A stretch of DNA of 29,036 nucleotides. It comes from an uncultured Oscillospiraceae bacterium. GTDB taxonomy: Bacteria; Bacillota; Clostridia; Oscillospirales; Acutalibacteraceae. This document shows positions 15,677-22,872 of the stretch, piece by piece. Position numbers and translations under genes: made by a program. A model generated the notes under the pieces. That model ran no database searches. It was not told where the DNA came from and was given only the letters and a program-made list of their open reading frames with translations. Position 1 is the first letter of the stretch, and every line of letters begins with the position of its first letter. The stretch is taken from assembly GCA_900543305.1 (NCBI GenBank), contig UQQZ01000029.1, positions 1-29,036 of the forward strand, written 5' to 3'.

Positions 15677-15740
15677 AAAGGGCACCATCCTTTCCAATCC
15701 ATGCGAGGTGAGAGACATTGACAGCCCGCGGTCTGCTCAC

Positions 15741-15774
15741 AAAAAAAGGGCAGCATCGCGGCGCGATACTGCCC
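15741..15774 (-). terminator. Riboswitch-controlled terminator upstream of pflB
   Basis: The minus strand forms a long stem from GGGCAGTATCGCG (plus 15762-15774) and CGCGATGCTGCCC (plus 15748-15760), with one G-U pair, followed by seven T (15741-15747). Its 5' arm begins inside the conserved CTGGGCA of the ZTP aptamer, so ligand-stabilised aptamer and terminator should be mutually exclusive. Confidence 0.93.
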
Positions 15775-15850
15775 AGACGGTCGGCATAAAGGCGAAATCC
15801 CTGCTCCCCTGTGGTAAAATCCACATTCAGCCCGTCAGTCGCAGGGGCCC
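15770..15850 (-). promoter_or_regulatory. ZTP/ZMP riboswitch (pfl motif) of pflB
   Basis: On the minus strand: P1 CCCTGC (plus 15841-15846) pairs with GCAGGG; a junction follows with GACTGACGGG; hairpin GTGG/CCAC is followed by the conserved GGGGAGC; then a linker; then the conserved 3' segment CCGACCGTCTGGGCA. GACGG in the junction can pair with CCGTC in the 3' segment, reproducing the class pseudoknot with compensatory bases relative to the usual GGCGG/CCGCC. The class is known to turn on pfl and one-carbon/purine genes when ZTP or ZMP accumulates from lack of 10-formyl-tetrahydrofolate. An intrinsic terminator directly overlaps the 3' end, so control is by transcription termination. Confidence 0.92.
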
Positions 15851-15860
15851 TGTGGGAACT

Positions 15861-15889
15861 ATCATAGCAGAAACCCGGAGAAATTGCAA
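15861..15889 (-). promoter_or_regulatory. Promoter of the pfl operon
   Basis: The minus strand has TTGCAA (plus 15884-15889), a 17-base spacer and TATGAT (plus 15861-15866). The predicted start is a few bases before the ZTP aptamer. Confidence 0.8.
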
Positions 15890-16136
15890 CAGGGAAAATT
15901 AAGAATTTCTGCTATTTTTGCAAAACCCACAAAATCCCCTTGGGATTCCTCCGGTTTTACTTCTCAAAATACCTGGGGCCGCCCCCGCATTCCAGGATTA
16001 CTTTCCGGCAGGGGGCAGTGCCGGGCCTGGCAGGCGGCGGGAGCCCATTTTTGTATAGTATACTTTTTTCCCGGCTGTGAACAGGGGAAAGGGGAAAAAT
16101 ATCTGGGCAGGGCAACTTTTATCCGGCGGGTTTTTA
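15890..16136. other. Intergenic region between divergent pfl and exporter promoters
   Basis: No gene is seen. Inverted repeats include CCTGG/CCAGG (about 15971-15995) and CCGGCA/TGCCGG (about 16010-16031). GTATAGTATAC occurs at 16053-16063. No T run or known RNA class was recognised. Confidence 0.4.
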
Positions 16137-16145
16137 TGGTATACT
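16137..16145 (+). promoter_or_regulatory. Extended -10 promoter of the ABC exporter operon
   Basis: TGGTATACT at 16137-16145 forms an extended -10. No clear -35 is seen. The predicted start is about 28 bases before the GTG start. Confidence 0.55.
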
Positions 16146-16179
16146 TATTGCTATCTGTCAAGGGGAAAGGAAGATCTTT

Positions 16180-17919
16180 GTGAAACAGCTTCTCAGCTAC
16201 CTGAAGGAATACCGGAAGGAGTGCGTCCTGGGGCCTCTTTTTAAACTCCTGGAAGCCTCCTTCGAACTGTTGGTGCCCTTGGTGATGGCGGCAGTCATCG
16301 ATGTGGGCATCCAAAACGCGGACCGGGCGTACATCTGGCGGATGTGCTTGGTGATGGCCGCCTTGGGGGTGGTGGGATTGGTTTGTTCCATCACCGCCCA
16401 GTACTTTGCGGCCAAGGCCTCGGTGGGATTTGCGGCCAAACTCCGTCACGCCCTGTTTGCCCACATCCAGAAGCTGAGCTTCTCCGATATGGACACCGCT
16501 GGCACCTCCACTTTGATCACCCGGATGACCAGCGACATCAACCAGGTGCAGAACGGCCTGAATTTGGCGCTGCGGCTGCTTTTGCGGTCCCCCTTTGTGG
16601 TGTTTGGAGCCATGGTCATGGCCTTTACCATCGACGTGCCGGCGGCTCTGGTGTTTGTGGTGGCCATTCCCCTGCTGGCGGTGGTGGTGTTCGGGGTGAT
16701 GCTCTGGACCATGCCCCGGTATAAAAAGGTACAGGCTGGGTTGGACCGGATCCTGGGTACCACCCGGGAAAACCTCACCGGCGTCCGGGTGATCCGGGCT
16801 TTTGGCCGGGAAGAGGCGGAGACCCAGGAATTCCAGGAGGAAAACAATGCCCTGACCCGACTGCAGGTCCATGTGGGCCGTGTTTCTGCCCTGATGAATC
16901 CCGTGACCTATGTGCTCATCAACCTGGCCACAGTGGCGTTGATCTGGGTGGGCGCCGTGCGGGTGGATACGGGAATCATCACCCAGGGCGCGGTGGTGGC
17001 CCTCTTAAACTACATGTCCCAGATCCTGGTGGAGCTGATCAAGCTGGCCAACCTGATTATCAACATCACCAAGGCTCTGGCCTGCGCCAAGCGGGTGCAG
17101 GGAATTCTGGACCAGGGAGGCACCATGTCTTCCCCGGACCGCCTTACGGGAGAAAAGGAAAACGAGGACCGTGTCACCTTCCGGAATGTGGGTCTCACCT
17201 ATCGGGGAGCAGGAGCTCCGTCCCTGTCGGGGCTGAGCTTTTCCGTCAAGCCCGGGGAGACGGTGGGCATCATCGGAGGCACCGGCAGCGGCAAATCCTC
17301 TCTGGTGAACCTGATTCCCCGGTTTTATGACGCAACCCAGGGAGAGGTGCTGGTGGATGGCCATCCGGTTCAGGAGTATCCTCTGGAAGAACTCCGGGCC
17401 AAAGTGGGGGTGGTGCCCCAGCGTGCTACCCTGTTTACCGGAACCATCCGGGAAAATTTGCAGTGGGGCAAAGAGTCCGCCACGGACGAGGAACTGTGGA
17501 AGGCTCTGGAAATTGCCCAGGCCAAAGATTTTGTGGAAGAGAAACCGGGTCAGTTGGACGAGCCGGTAGCCCAGGGAGGCAAGAACTTTTCCGGAGGCCA
17601 GCGTCAGCGGCTGACCATCGCCCGAGCCCTGACCCGCCGGCCGGAAATCCTGATTCTGGACGACAGCGCCAGCGCCCTGGACTTTGCCACCGACGCCAAG
17701 CTGCGGAAGGCCATCCGGGAAATGGAGGGAGGTCCCACGGTGTTTATCGTGTCCCAGCGGACCTCTTCCATCCGGTACGCGGATCGGATCGTGGTGTTGG
17801 ACGATGGGGAAGCCGTTGGAGTAGGCACCCACGAGCAGCTGTTGGAAAGCTGCCAAGTATACCGGGAAATTTACGAATCCCAGTTTCAGCAAAGTGAGAG
17901 AAAGGAGGTTCGGGCATGA
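16180..17919 (+). CDS. Heterodimeric ABC exporter, subunit with degenerate ATPase site
   Basis: The 579-residue half-transporter has about six membrane helices (residues 1-310) and an ATPase domain. Walker A GGTGSGKSS lies at about 365-373 and signature FSGGQRQR at about 470. Walker B reads ILILDDSASALD at about 490, so the catalytic Glu is replaced by Asp, and the switch His is Gln (VSQRTSS, about 525). These changes mark the non-catalytic half of BmrCD/LmrCD-like exporters. Its intact signature would serve the partner's catalytic site. The start is GTG at 16180 with AAAGGAAG six bases upstream. The next gene overlaps by 4 bases. The substrate is unknown; drugs, lipids or peptides are all possible. 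Confidence 0.92.
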   Translation: MKQLLSYLKEYRKECVLGPLFKLLEASFELLVPLVMAAVIDVGIQNADRAYIWRMCLVMAALGVVGLVCSITAQYFAAKASVGFAAKLRHALFAHIQKLSFSDMDTAGTSTLITRMTSDINQVQNGLNLALRLLLRSPFVVFGAMVMAFTIDVPAALVFVVAIPLLAVVVFGVMLWTMPRYKKVQAGLDRILGTTRENLTGVRVIRAFGREEAETQEFQEENNALTRLQVHVGRVSALMNPVTYVLINLATVALIWVGAVRVDTGIITQGAVVALLNYMSQILVELIKLANLIINITKALACAKRVQGILDQGGTMSSPDRLTGEKENEDRVTFRNVGLTYRGAGAPSLSGLSFSVKPGETVGIIGGTGSGKSSLVNLIPRFYDATQGEVLVDGHPVQEYPLEELRAKVGVVPQRATLFTGTIRENLQWGKESATDEELWKALEIAQAKDFVEEKPGQLDEPVAQGGKNFSGGQRQRLTIARALTRRPEILILDDSASALDFATDAKLRKAIREMEGGPTVFIVSQRTSSIRYADRIVVLDDGEAVGVGTHEQLLESCQVYREIYESQFQQSERKEVRA

Positions 17920-19667
17920 AAGGGGAAAAGGCACAGAAAGGCACTTTAAAAAAAGTCCTTCGGTATATTCGTCCCTACTGGGTTCTGGTAGGACTCTCCA
18001 TTTTGCTGGCTGCTGTAACGGTAGCTGCCTCCTTGTATATTCCCATTCTCACCGGTGACGCCGTGGACCTGATTATCGGCCCCGGCCAGGTGGCATTCCA
18101 GGGAATCTTCCGGATTTTGGTGCAGATCGGCGTGGTGATCGGTATTGCGGCCCTGTCTCAGTGGGTGATGAACCTGCTGAACAACCGAATCACCTATCGG
18201 GTAGTTCGGGACATCCGCAACGAGGCGTTCCGGAAATTGCAGATTCTGCCCCTGAAATATGTGGATTCTCATCCCGCAGGAGAAGTGGTCAGCCGGGTCA
18301 TCGCCGACGTGGATCAGTTTGCCGACGGCCTGCTCATGGGATTTACCCAGCTTTTCTCCGGGGTCATCACCATTTTGGGAACCCTGTGCTTTATGCTCAG
18401 CGTCAACGTAGTCATCACCGCCGTGGTGGTGGTGGTCACCCCCGTGTCCCTGCTGGTGGCTGCCTTTATCGCCAAGCGCACCTACGATATGTTCCGTCTC
18501 CAATCCCAAGTGCGGGGAGAACAGACGGGTTTTGTGGAGGAAATGGTGGGGGATCAAAAGGTGGTACAGGCTTTTTCCCGCCAGAAAAAATCCCTGGAGC
18601 AGTTTGATGAGATCAACGAGCGGCTTCGTCAATGCTCTCTCCGGGCCATTTTCTTCTCCTCCATCACCAATCCCTCCACCCGGTTTGTCAACTCCCTGGT
18701 GTATACGGGAGTGGGCATTGTGGGCGCTCTGTCGGTGGTGTCCGGAGGACTTACCGTAGGTCAGCTTTCCTGCTTCCTCAGCTACGCCAACCAGTACACC
18801 AAGCCCTTCAACGAGATCTCCGGCGTGGTCACGGAGCTGCAAAACGCCCTGGCCTGTGCAGGTCGGGTTTTTGAGCTCATTGAAGAGCCCCCTCAGATTC
18901 CCGATGCCCCTGACGCCCGGGTGCTGGACCAGGTCCAGGGTCAGGTGACTATCCAGGATGTGGACTTCTCTTACCGGAAGGGTCAGCGGCTCATTGAAGA
19001 TTTCAACCTGCAGGTGCAGCCCGGCCAGCGGGTGGCCCTGGTAGGTCCCACCGGCTGCGGCAAAACCACAGTGATCAACCTGCTCATGCGGTTTTACGAT
19101 GTAAACGGAGGTTCCATCCAGGTGGAGGGCACGGATATTCGGGAAATCACCCGGAAGAGTCTGCGGAAAAACTACGGCATGGTCCTTCAGGATACCTGGT
19201 TGAAGCGGGGCACGGTTCGGGAGAACATTGCTTACGGCAAACCGGACGCTACCCTGGAAGAAGTGGTGGAAGCCGCCAAGGCTGCCCATGCCCACAGCTT
19301 TATCAAACGGCTGCCCCAGGGCTACGACACGGTGATTGGCGAGGATGGAGGCAGCATCAGCCAGGGGCAGAAACAGCTTTTGTGCATTGCCCGGGTTATG
19401 CTCTGCCTGCCGCCCATGTTGATTCTGGACGAGGCCACCTCTTCCATCGACACCCGGACGGAAATCCGCATTCAGAAGGCGTTCCAGAAAATGATGAAGG
19501 GCCGCACCAGCTTCATTGTAGCCCACCGGCTTTCCACGATCCAGGACGCGGATGTGATCCTGGTCATGCGGGACGGCCATATTGTGGAACAGGGCAACCA
19601 CCAGTCCTTGCTGGAAAAAGGCGGGTTTTACGCGGAGTTGTACAACAGTCAATTTGACCACAGCTAA
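17916..19667 (+). CDS. Heterodimeric ABC exporter, catalytic subunit
   Basis: The 583-residue half-transporter has an N-terminal membrane domain and an ATPase domain with Walker A GPTGCGKTT (about 377), Walker B LILDEATSS with the catalytic Glu (about 501) and switch His in VAHRLST (about 534). Its signature is ISQGQ instead of LSGGQ (about 480), the mirror image of the defects in the upstream subunit. The two should form one functional and one degenerate nucleotide site. The ATG at 17916 overlaps the previous stop as ATGA and has AAAGGAGG upstream. A strong terminator follows. Confidence 0.93.
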   Translation: MKGEKAQKGTLKKVLRYIRPYWVLVGLSILLAAVTVAASLYIPILTGDAVDLIIGPGQVAFQGIFRILVQIGVVIGIAALSQWVMNLLNNRITYRVVRDIRNEAFRKLQILPLKYVDSHPAGEVVSRVIADVDQFADGLLMGFTQLFSGVITILGTLCFMLSVNVVITAVVVVVTPVSLLVAAFIAKRTYDMFRLQSQVRGEQTGFVEEMVGDQKVVQAFSRQKKSLEQFDEINERLRQCSLRAIFFSSITNPSTRFVNSLVYTGVGIVGALSVVSGGLTVGQLSCFLSYANQYTKPFNEISGVVTELQNALACAGRVFELIEEPPQIPDAPDARVLDQVQGQVTIQDVDFSYRKGQRLIEDFNLQVQPGQRVALVGPTGCGKTTVINLLMRFYDVNGGSIQVEGTDIREITRKSLRKNYGMVLQDTWLKRGTVRENIAYGKPDATLEEVVEAAKAAHAHSFIKRLPQGYDTVIGEDGGSISQGQKQLLCIARVMLCLPPMLILDEATSSIDTRTEIRIQKAFQKMMKGRTSFIVAHRLSTIQDADVILVMRDGHIVEQGNHQSLLEKGGFYAELYNSQFDHS

Positions 19668-19680
19668 AAAGAAGAAGGCA

Positions 19681-19709
19681 GGGGAACCCCCAGAGGGTTC
19701 CCCTTTTTT
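19681..19709 (+). terminator. Intrinsic terminator of the ABC exporter operon
   Basis: A perfect 9-bp stem (GGGGAACCC at 19681-19689, GGGTTCCCC at 19695-19703) is followed by six T. Confidence 0.95.
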
Positions 19710-19740
19710 CCGGAAAAAATAGTTTCCAATCCCTGAAAAC

Positions 19741-19780
19741 AGCCCTTCTCAGCGCCAAAGTGGGGAAGGGCTTCATTTTT
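19741..19780 (+). terminator. Second terminator-like hairpin after the exporter operon
   Basis: AGCCCTTC (19741-19748) pairs with GAAGGGCT (19765-19772), followed by an AT-rich tail ending in five T. It may be a backup terminator. Confidence 0.5.
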
Positions 19781-19880
19781 ATGCAAGCATTCCCCTTTAC
19801 AGGGAGTTGAAACAGGGCCAGTGGAAAGGGGAAGAAAAAAAGAAAAAATAGTGCCCCGCGACAAAATGTGGCAATTTGTT

Positions 19881-19900
19881 CTATACTATATATAGTATAG
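19881..19900. promoter_or_regulatory. Perfect 20-bp palindrome, candidate operator
   Basis: CTATACTATATATAGTATAG is a perfect palindrome. Each arm also contains a TATACT -10-like hexamer, one per strand, so it could lie over divergent promoters. Upstream GCGACA (19858-19863) is 18 bases from the plus-strand hexamer. Confidence 0.5.
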
Positions 19901-20151
19901 ATATTGAGGGGCGGAAAGATGGGGGATTAAAAAGGCCTTGCTTGGGGCTATTTGGCCCTTTTCTGACAGCTGAGAGACAGTTGTCCACATCTAAAAGACA
20001 ACGAGCCTTTTTGTGAACAAATCGTGACAACATTGTAACAATTCATATTTTTTCGCTGATTTTCCACTGTGAAACCGGCGGGAAGATGGCTGTTTTTCGG
20101 TAATTTTTTTGTTCAGCGTGGATTTTTTGTGAAAAATGCCCTTACCGTTTT

Positions 20152-20167
20152 ATGAATATATATTCAT
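20152..20167. promoter_or_regulatory. Perfect 16-bp palindrome
   Basis: ATGAATATATATTCAT lies about 125 bases upstream of the -35 of the uptake operon promoter. It is a plausible distal operator; AT-richness raises the odds of chance occurrence. Confidence 0.35.
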
Positions 20168-20291
20168 TCTTTTTCAGGTGGAACAAAATCGAAAAATCAT
20201 TAGGAAAATACTGGGTTTTTTGAGAATTTGAAATGGCCGTAAGTGTATATTATTGCATACAATCCCTCAGAAAGAATGAAGATTAAAACGG

Positions 20292-20320
20292 TTGACATTC
20301 TTTCTCACAAGTGTTATCAT
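20292..20320 (+). promoter_or_regulatory. Strong promoter of the family 5 uptake operon
   Basis: Consensus TTGACA (20292-20297), a 17-base spacer and TATCAT (20315-20320) with TG at 20312-20313. ATGAC (20319-20323) and GTCAT (20332-20336) form an inverted repeat over the predicted start site. Confidence 0.9.
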
Positions 20321-20326
20321 GACACC

Positions 20327-20678
20327 ATAAAGTCATATGTACTAAAAAACCTTGACCCATTTGAGAATTTCTCGGCAGATTCGAGGCAACTTGACGAAAG
20401 GAAATTTCAAAGAGGGAAAGGTCCCGACAAAATGGGCCGGGAGAATACAGGGATTTTCCTTGTAGTTCTTTTTAGGGGGGAGGCGACGGCTTCTCTCAAA
20501 TGTTTCTCTTTTATTGCAGAGCATGGCTGGCCGGTGAGGAAGGGAGGTTCCTCTCGGCGGGTCTTTCACATGTCTCGGGGTTCCGGGGCCTGTAAAAAAC
20601 CCAAGGCCTTATATGCCTCTGTCCCTGAAGGTTTGGGGATTCAATACATCAACCTATTCATCTTAAGGAGGATGAACC
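20327..20678 (+). other. Long untranslated leader of the uptake operon, about 350 nt
   Basis: The distance from the predicted start to the first ATG is unusually long. Several stem-loops can be drawn. The best is GCCG-GAGGAA/TTCCTC-CGGC at 20530-20558. Others are TACAGG/CCTTGTA near 20446-20464, GGCCT/AGGCC at 20587-20608 and TCCC/GGGGA near 20621-20638. No T run follows any of them, and I do not recognise a known riboswitch. A reading frame runs through the leader into the next gene in another frame, without a ribosome binding site. Confidence 0.5.
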
Positions 20679-22691
20679 ATGAGAAAGAAGACAATTGCTC
20701 TTGTGCTCGCTATGGTCATGCTTCTTACCCTGGCTCTGAGCGGCTGCGGTGACAATAACAACACCAGCAGCGGTTCTACCGATACCAGCGGTACGAGCAG
20801 CACGACTACCAGCGGCACCACCAGCACCGACGACGGCGCCTCTACCGGCACTCTTGCCGCTGCAGGCATCACCACCGAAGTGGGCACCCCCCGTGAGGAG
20901 ACTCTGATCGTTGAGACTCAGACTCCCACGGACACTCCCGGACAGTTCAACACCTACATGACCGGTACCACCACCGGCATGGGCATTCATCAGCTGATGA
21001 GCGCTCATCTGTGGGAAATGGACTCCGTCAAGGGCGAGCAGTTCCCCGAAGTAGCCGCTGACATGGGTACTCCCAACGAGGACTACACCGAGTGGACTGT
21101 TAAGATCCGCGAAGGCATCAAGTGGTCCGACGGCGAAGACCTGACTGCTGAAGACGTGGCTTTCACCTTCAACATGATCAAGGAGAACTCCGCAATCGGC
21201 GCTTCCTCCGCTACCAACCTGTACATCGACTCTGTGGAAGCCACCGATGATTACACCGTGGTCTTCAAGATGACCGAAGCCTTCCCCCGTCTGACCATGC
21301 GTTACGGCATCAGCGTGTGGGGCACCGACTATCGGATCGTTCCTGAGCACATCTATTCTCAGCAGGCCGACGTGACCACCTTCAAGGATGAGAATCCTGT
21401 GGTTGCTGGCCCCTACACCGTGGAAGACTATGACCCCAACGGCGACTGGGTGCTGTACAAGCTCCGTGAGGACTGGTGGCAGTCCACTCTGGGCGTGGTT
21501 GGCTCCGATTACTATGGCTACACTGAGGATCAGAAGCCCGCTACTTATGTGTGGTTCCGCGCTCTGGGCGACTCCTCCACCAAGCAGATGCAGATGGTCT
21601 CCAACAACGTTGACGTGCTCTGCGAAGTGACCATGGAAGAGTTCCAGTCCATGAACGAGCAGAACGACAAGATTCAGTGCTGGTATGCTGACTTCCCCTA
21701 TGCTTACCTGGATGACCCCGGTGCAAAATCCATCGTGTTCTCCCAGGGCCAGGGCGCTCCCTATGACAATGCTGACTTCCGTTGGGGCATTGCTTTGGCT
21801 CTGAACATCGACGAGATGTCCATGAACATCTTCTCCGGCGCTGGCCGTGCAGCTCCCATTCCGCTGCTGAACAACACCAGCTACCTGCAGTCTCAGTACA
21901 CCGAGCCCATGCTCGAGTGGTTGGAGAACTTTGAACTGGATCTGGGCGATGGCACCACCTTCAAGCCCTTCGATACCGGCTATGCCGAGCGGATGGCTGA
22001 AGCTACCAATTATTCCGGCGATGCTGATGTTACCGAACTGTGGGGCGTTGGCTGGTGGAAGAATGACGACGAAGCTGCTACCAAGCTGCTGGAGAAGGCT
22101 GGCCTGGAGAAGAAGGACGACGGCTGGTACTTCAATGGCGAGCCCTTCACCATGGAGCTCAGCTACCTGGCTGACACCGAATGGCAGGCTTCCCGTACCA
22201 TCAACGCTGCTTACAACCAGTTGGTTGACTTCGGTCTGAACTGCACCATCGTTTCCAAGTCTCAGGCTACTTGGGACGTGGACGGCGGCACCGGCAACTA
22301 CTATGTGGCTGGTTACTGGCCCTCCGGCGGTATCACCACCGACCTGTATTCCGCTCTGTCCGGCTTCGACAATGCTCTGATTAAGCCTCTGGGCGAGACT
22401 GGTTCTGGCCAGGGCTGCCGTTGGGACAACCAGCAGGTGTCTGATGACCTGCATGCGCTGGCCAACATGGATCCCGAGTCTGACGATGCCTACAACACCA
22501 CCGTTGACCTGCTGCAGCAGGCTGTCACCGATATGCCCTTTATCAACGTGCTGAGCGGCACCAAGTTCGTTCCCACCAACAGCACTTATTGGGAGGGCTA
22601 TCCCAACGAGGACAATCCTTACAATGGTCCTTGGTGGTGGTGGAGCTGCTTCAAGTACATGCTGCCCAACATCACTCCCGTTGCGGCCTAA
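20679..22691 (+). CDS. Family 5 extracellular solute-binding lipoprotein (peptide or oligosaccharide ABC uptake)
   Basis: The 670-residue protein has a lipoprotein signal ending LALSGC (Cys23), a Ser/Thr/Gly-rich linker (about 27-62) and a family 5 binding fold (DppA/OppA type). Characteristic stretches are WTVKIREGIKWSDGEDLTAEDVAFTF-like (about 140-165), RIVPEHIY and VVAGPYTVEDYDPNG. It captures the ligand outside the membrane for the transporter encoded downstream. Family 5 includes receptors for peptides, nickel and, in several bacteria, beta-linked oligosaccharides. The C-terminal YWEGYPNEDNPYNGPWWWW stretch makes a sugar ligand worth considering. AAGGAGG lies 7 bases before the ATG. Arg and other codons lean to CGT and GCT/GTT types, unlike nearby genes, suggesting high expression. 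Confidence 0.92.
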   Translation: MRKKTIALVLAMVMLLTLALSGCGDNNNTSSGSTDTSGTSSTTTSGTTSTDDGASTGTLAAAGITTEVGTPREETLIVETQTPTDTPGQFNTYMTGTTTGMGIHQLMSAHLWEMDSVKGEQFPEVAADMGTPNEDYTEWTVKIREGIKWSDGEDLTAEDVAFTFNMIKENSAIGASSATNLYIDSVEATDDYTVVFKMTEAFPRLTMRYGISVWGTDYRIVPEHIYSQQADVTTFKDENPVVAGPYTVEDYDPNGDWVLYKLREDWWQSTLGVVGSDYYGYTEDQKPATYVWFRALGDSSTKQMQMVSNNVDVLCEVTMEEFQSMNEQNDKIQCWYADFPYAYLDDPGAKSIVFSQGQGAPYDNADFRWGIALALNIDEMSMNIFSGAGRAAPIPLLNNTSYLQSQYTEPMLEWLENFELDLGDGTTFKPFDTGYAERMAEATNYSGDADVTELWGVGWWKNDDEAATKLLEKAGLEKKDDGWYFNGEPFTMELSYLADTEWQASRTINAAYNQLVDFGLNCTIVSKSQATWDVDGGTGNYYVAGYWPSGGITTDLYSALSGFDNALIKPLGETGSGQGCRWDNQQVSDDLHALANMDPESDDAYNTTVDLLQQAVTDMPFINVLSGTKFVPTNSTYWEGYPNEDNPYNGPWWWWSCFKYMLPNITPVAA

Positions 22692-22748
22692 GTGGTTACT
22701 TGAAACGAGCCATAACAAAGAACGTTTAATTTAATGTGAACGGGGGAT

Positions 22749-22788
22749 GAGAGGCGCGTGTTTAGTAGACCGAGAAACCGCGCCTCTC
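22749..22788 (+). other. Intercistronic stem-loop between binding protein and permease genes
   Basis: A perfect 10-bp stem GAGAGGCGCG (22749-22758) / CGCGCCTCTC (22779-22788) with a 20-base loop is followed by a weak T-rich tract. Such elements commonly protect or partly terminate the abundant binding-protein mRNA. Confidence 0.75.
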
Positions 22789-22872
22789 TCTCTTGTTCTA
22801 TTAAATTATCGAATTAGGATGTATTTCATTGAACTCTGTTCATGACTCTATCAAAGATAAGGAAGTGTAGCT

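Larger units (their letters stand above)
19781..20291. other. AT-rich gene-free region with several palindromes
   Basis: No credible gene is seen. Besides the two perfect palindromes listed separately, there is an imperfect repeat ACAAAAT/AATTTGT (19861-19879) directly beside the first one, GACAGCTG/CAGTTGTC (19965-19985, one mismatch) and a cluster of TTGT/ACAA half-sites (TTGTGAACAA 20011-20020, ACAACATTGT 20027-20036, TTGTAACAA 20033-20041). The region is clearly richer in A+T than the genes on both sides. Confidence 0.5.

Noticed and set aside
13454..15721. 755-residue open frame on the plus strand
   Set aside because: Antisense to pflB over its entire length, which is an unmistakable coding gene.
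17946..19661. 571-residue open frame on the minus strand
   Set aside because: Antisense to the second exporter subunit; no domain and no ribosome binding site.
20243..20752. 169-residue open frame across the leader of the uptake operon
   Set aside because: Starts before the strong promoter, lacks a ribosome binding site, overlaps the lipoprotein signal region in another frame and shows no domain.
20658..22718. 686-residue open frame on the minus strand
   Set aside because: Antisense to the solute-binding protein gene, with composition typical of reverse-complement translation.
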